A stretch of DNA of 7,043 nt from positions 1 through 7,043 of the forward strand of contig JAUVMS010000174.1 in assembly GCA_030600135.1 (NCBI GenBank). The letters run 5' to 3'. Made by a program: the position numbers and the translations under genes. The stretch comes from Hyphomicrobiales bacterium (GTDB lineage: Bacteria; Pseudomonadota; Alphaproteobacteria; Rhizobiales; JAUVMS01). The notes below the pieces were generated by a model, which saw only the letters and a list, made by a program, of their open reading frames with translations, was not told where the DNA came from and ran no database searches. The stretch's first letter is position 1; each line of letters opens with the position of its first letter. Positions 6,969-7,043 of this stretch are shown here, piece after piece.

Positions 6969-7043
6969 GGTTTGTCACTCCTAGCAGGCTGTTGAAGAAC
7001 TCGTGTGGATCGCGACACCTGTGGTTTTTTCGTCTCCGACGAG
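6969..7043. other. Upstream region of thrC, incomplete at the window edge
   Basis: This 75-bp stretch carries no open frame I can support. It holds the thrC ribosome-binding site, a 19-bp segment (6984-7002) resembling insertion-sequence ends, and a run of six T's at 7025-7030 on the plus strand. I could not pick out a convincing -35/-10 pair on the minus strand. The thrC promoter may lie beyond the window, or thrC may be read from an upstream gene. Confidence 0.5.
6978..6982 (-). promoter_or_regulatory. Ribosome-binding site of thrC
   Basis: AGGAG on the minus strand lies nine bases before the TTG at 6968. Together with the in-frame TGA at 6977-6975, which rules out any longer start, it fixes the unusual TTG as the initiation codon. 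Confidence 0.8.

Noticed and set aside
7004..7030. Possible intrinsic terminator before the run of six T's on the plus strand
   Set aside because: The best pairing I found is a four-base GTGT/ACAC stem with a long loop, and no plus-strand gene is visible upstream to need it.

Overview
The window looks like a chromosomal housekeeping region of an alphaproteobacterium, probably in or near the Hyphomicrobiales (Rhizobiales). I base this on protein family resemblance, on high GC at third codon positions (about 80% in 40 codons of the EAL domain counted by hand), and on the gene order threonine synthase, M16 peptidase, RimJ-like acetyltransferase, which I recall as typical of that group. No database search was possible. 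I see no mobile island, CRISPR array, phage gene, RNA gene or defence system.

Layout. Bases 2-178 (+) hold the last 58 codons of a YqgE/AlgH (UPF0301) protein. The rest is read from the minus strand as one run of four genes, in transcription order: thrC (6968-5559, TTG start), an M16 zinc peptidase (5562-4294, overlapping thrC by four bases as ATGA), a GNAT acetyltransferase (4265-3678, after a 28-bp gap), and a large membrane c-di-GMP signalling protein (about 3648-190, after a 29-bp gap). The spacing suggests a single transcript. The last gene converges on yqgE with 11 bp between the stop codons.

Function. ThrC makes threonine from O-phosphohomoserine. The M16 protein keeps its full zinc site and is probably an active processing peptidase. 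The GNAT protein resembles RimJ/RimL N-terminal acetyltransferases. The signalling protein has a signal sequence, a periplasmic domain, seven membrane helices (7TMR-DISM type), then PAS, GGDEF and EAL domains. Its EAL site is complete, while its GGDEF site is altered (GGDQF, no RxxD inhibitory site), so I expect mainly phosphodiesterase or GTP-regulated activity. The four proteins share no obvious pathway; the cluster may be transcriptional rather than functional.

The part least explained by ordinary annotation is the 3' end of the signalling gene (190-614). There the third-position GC signal moves out of the EAL frame into another minus-strand frame, downstream of a run of seven A's. This could be a small overlapping gene, a natural frameshift or a sequence error. 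A second minor point is a 19-bp sequence just upstream of the thrC ribosome-binding site that resembles insertion-sequence ends. I found no convincing new biological system.
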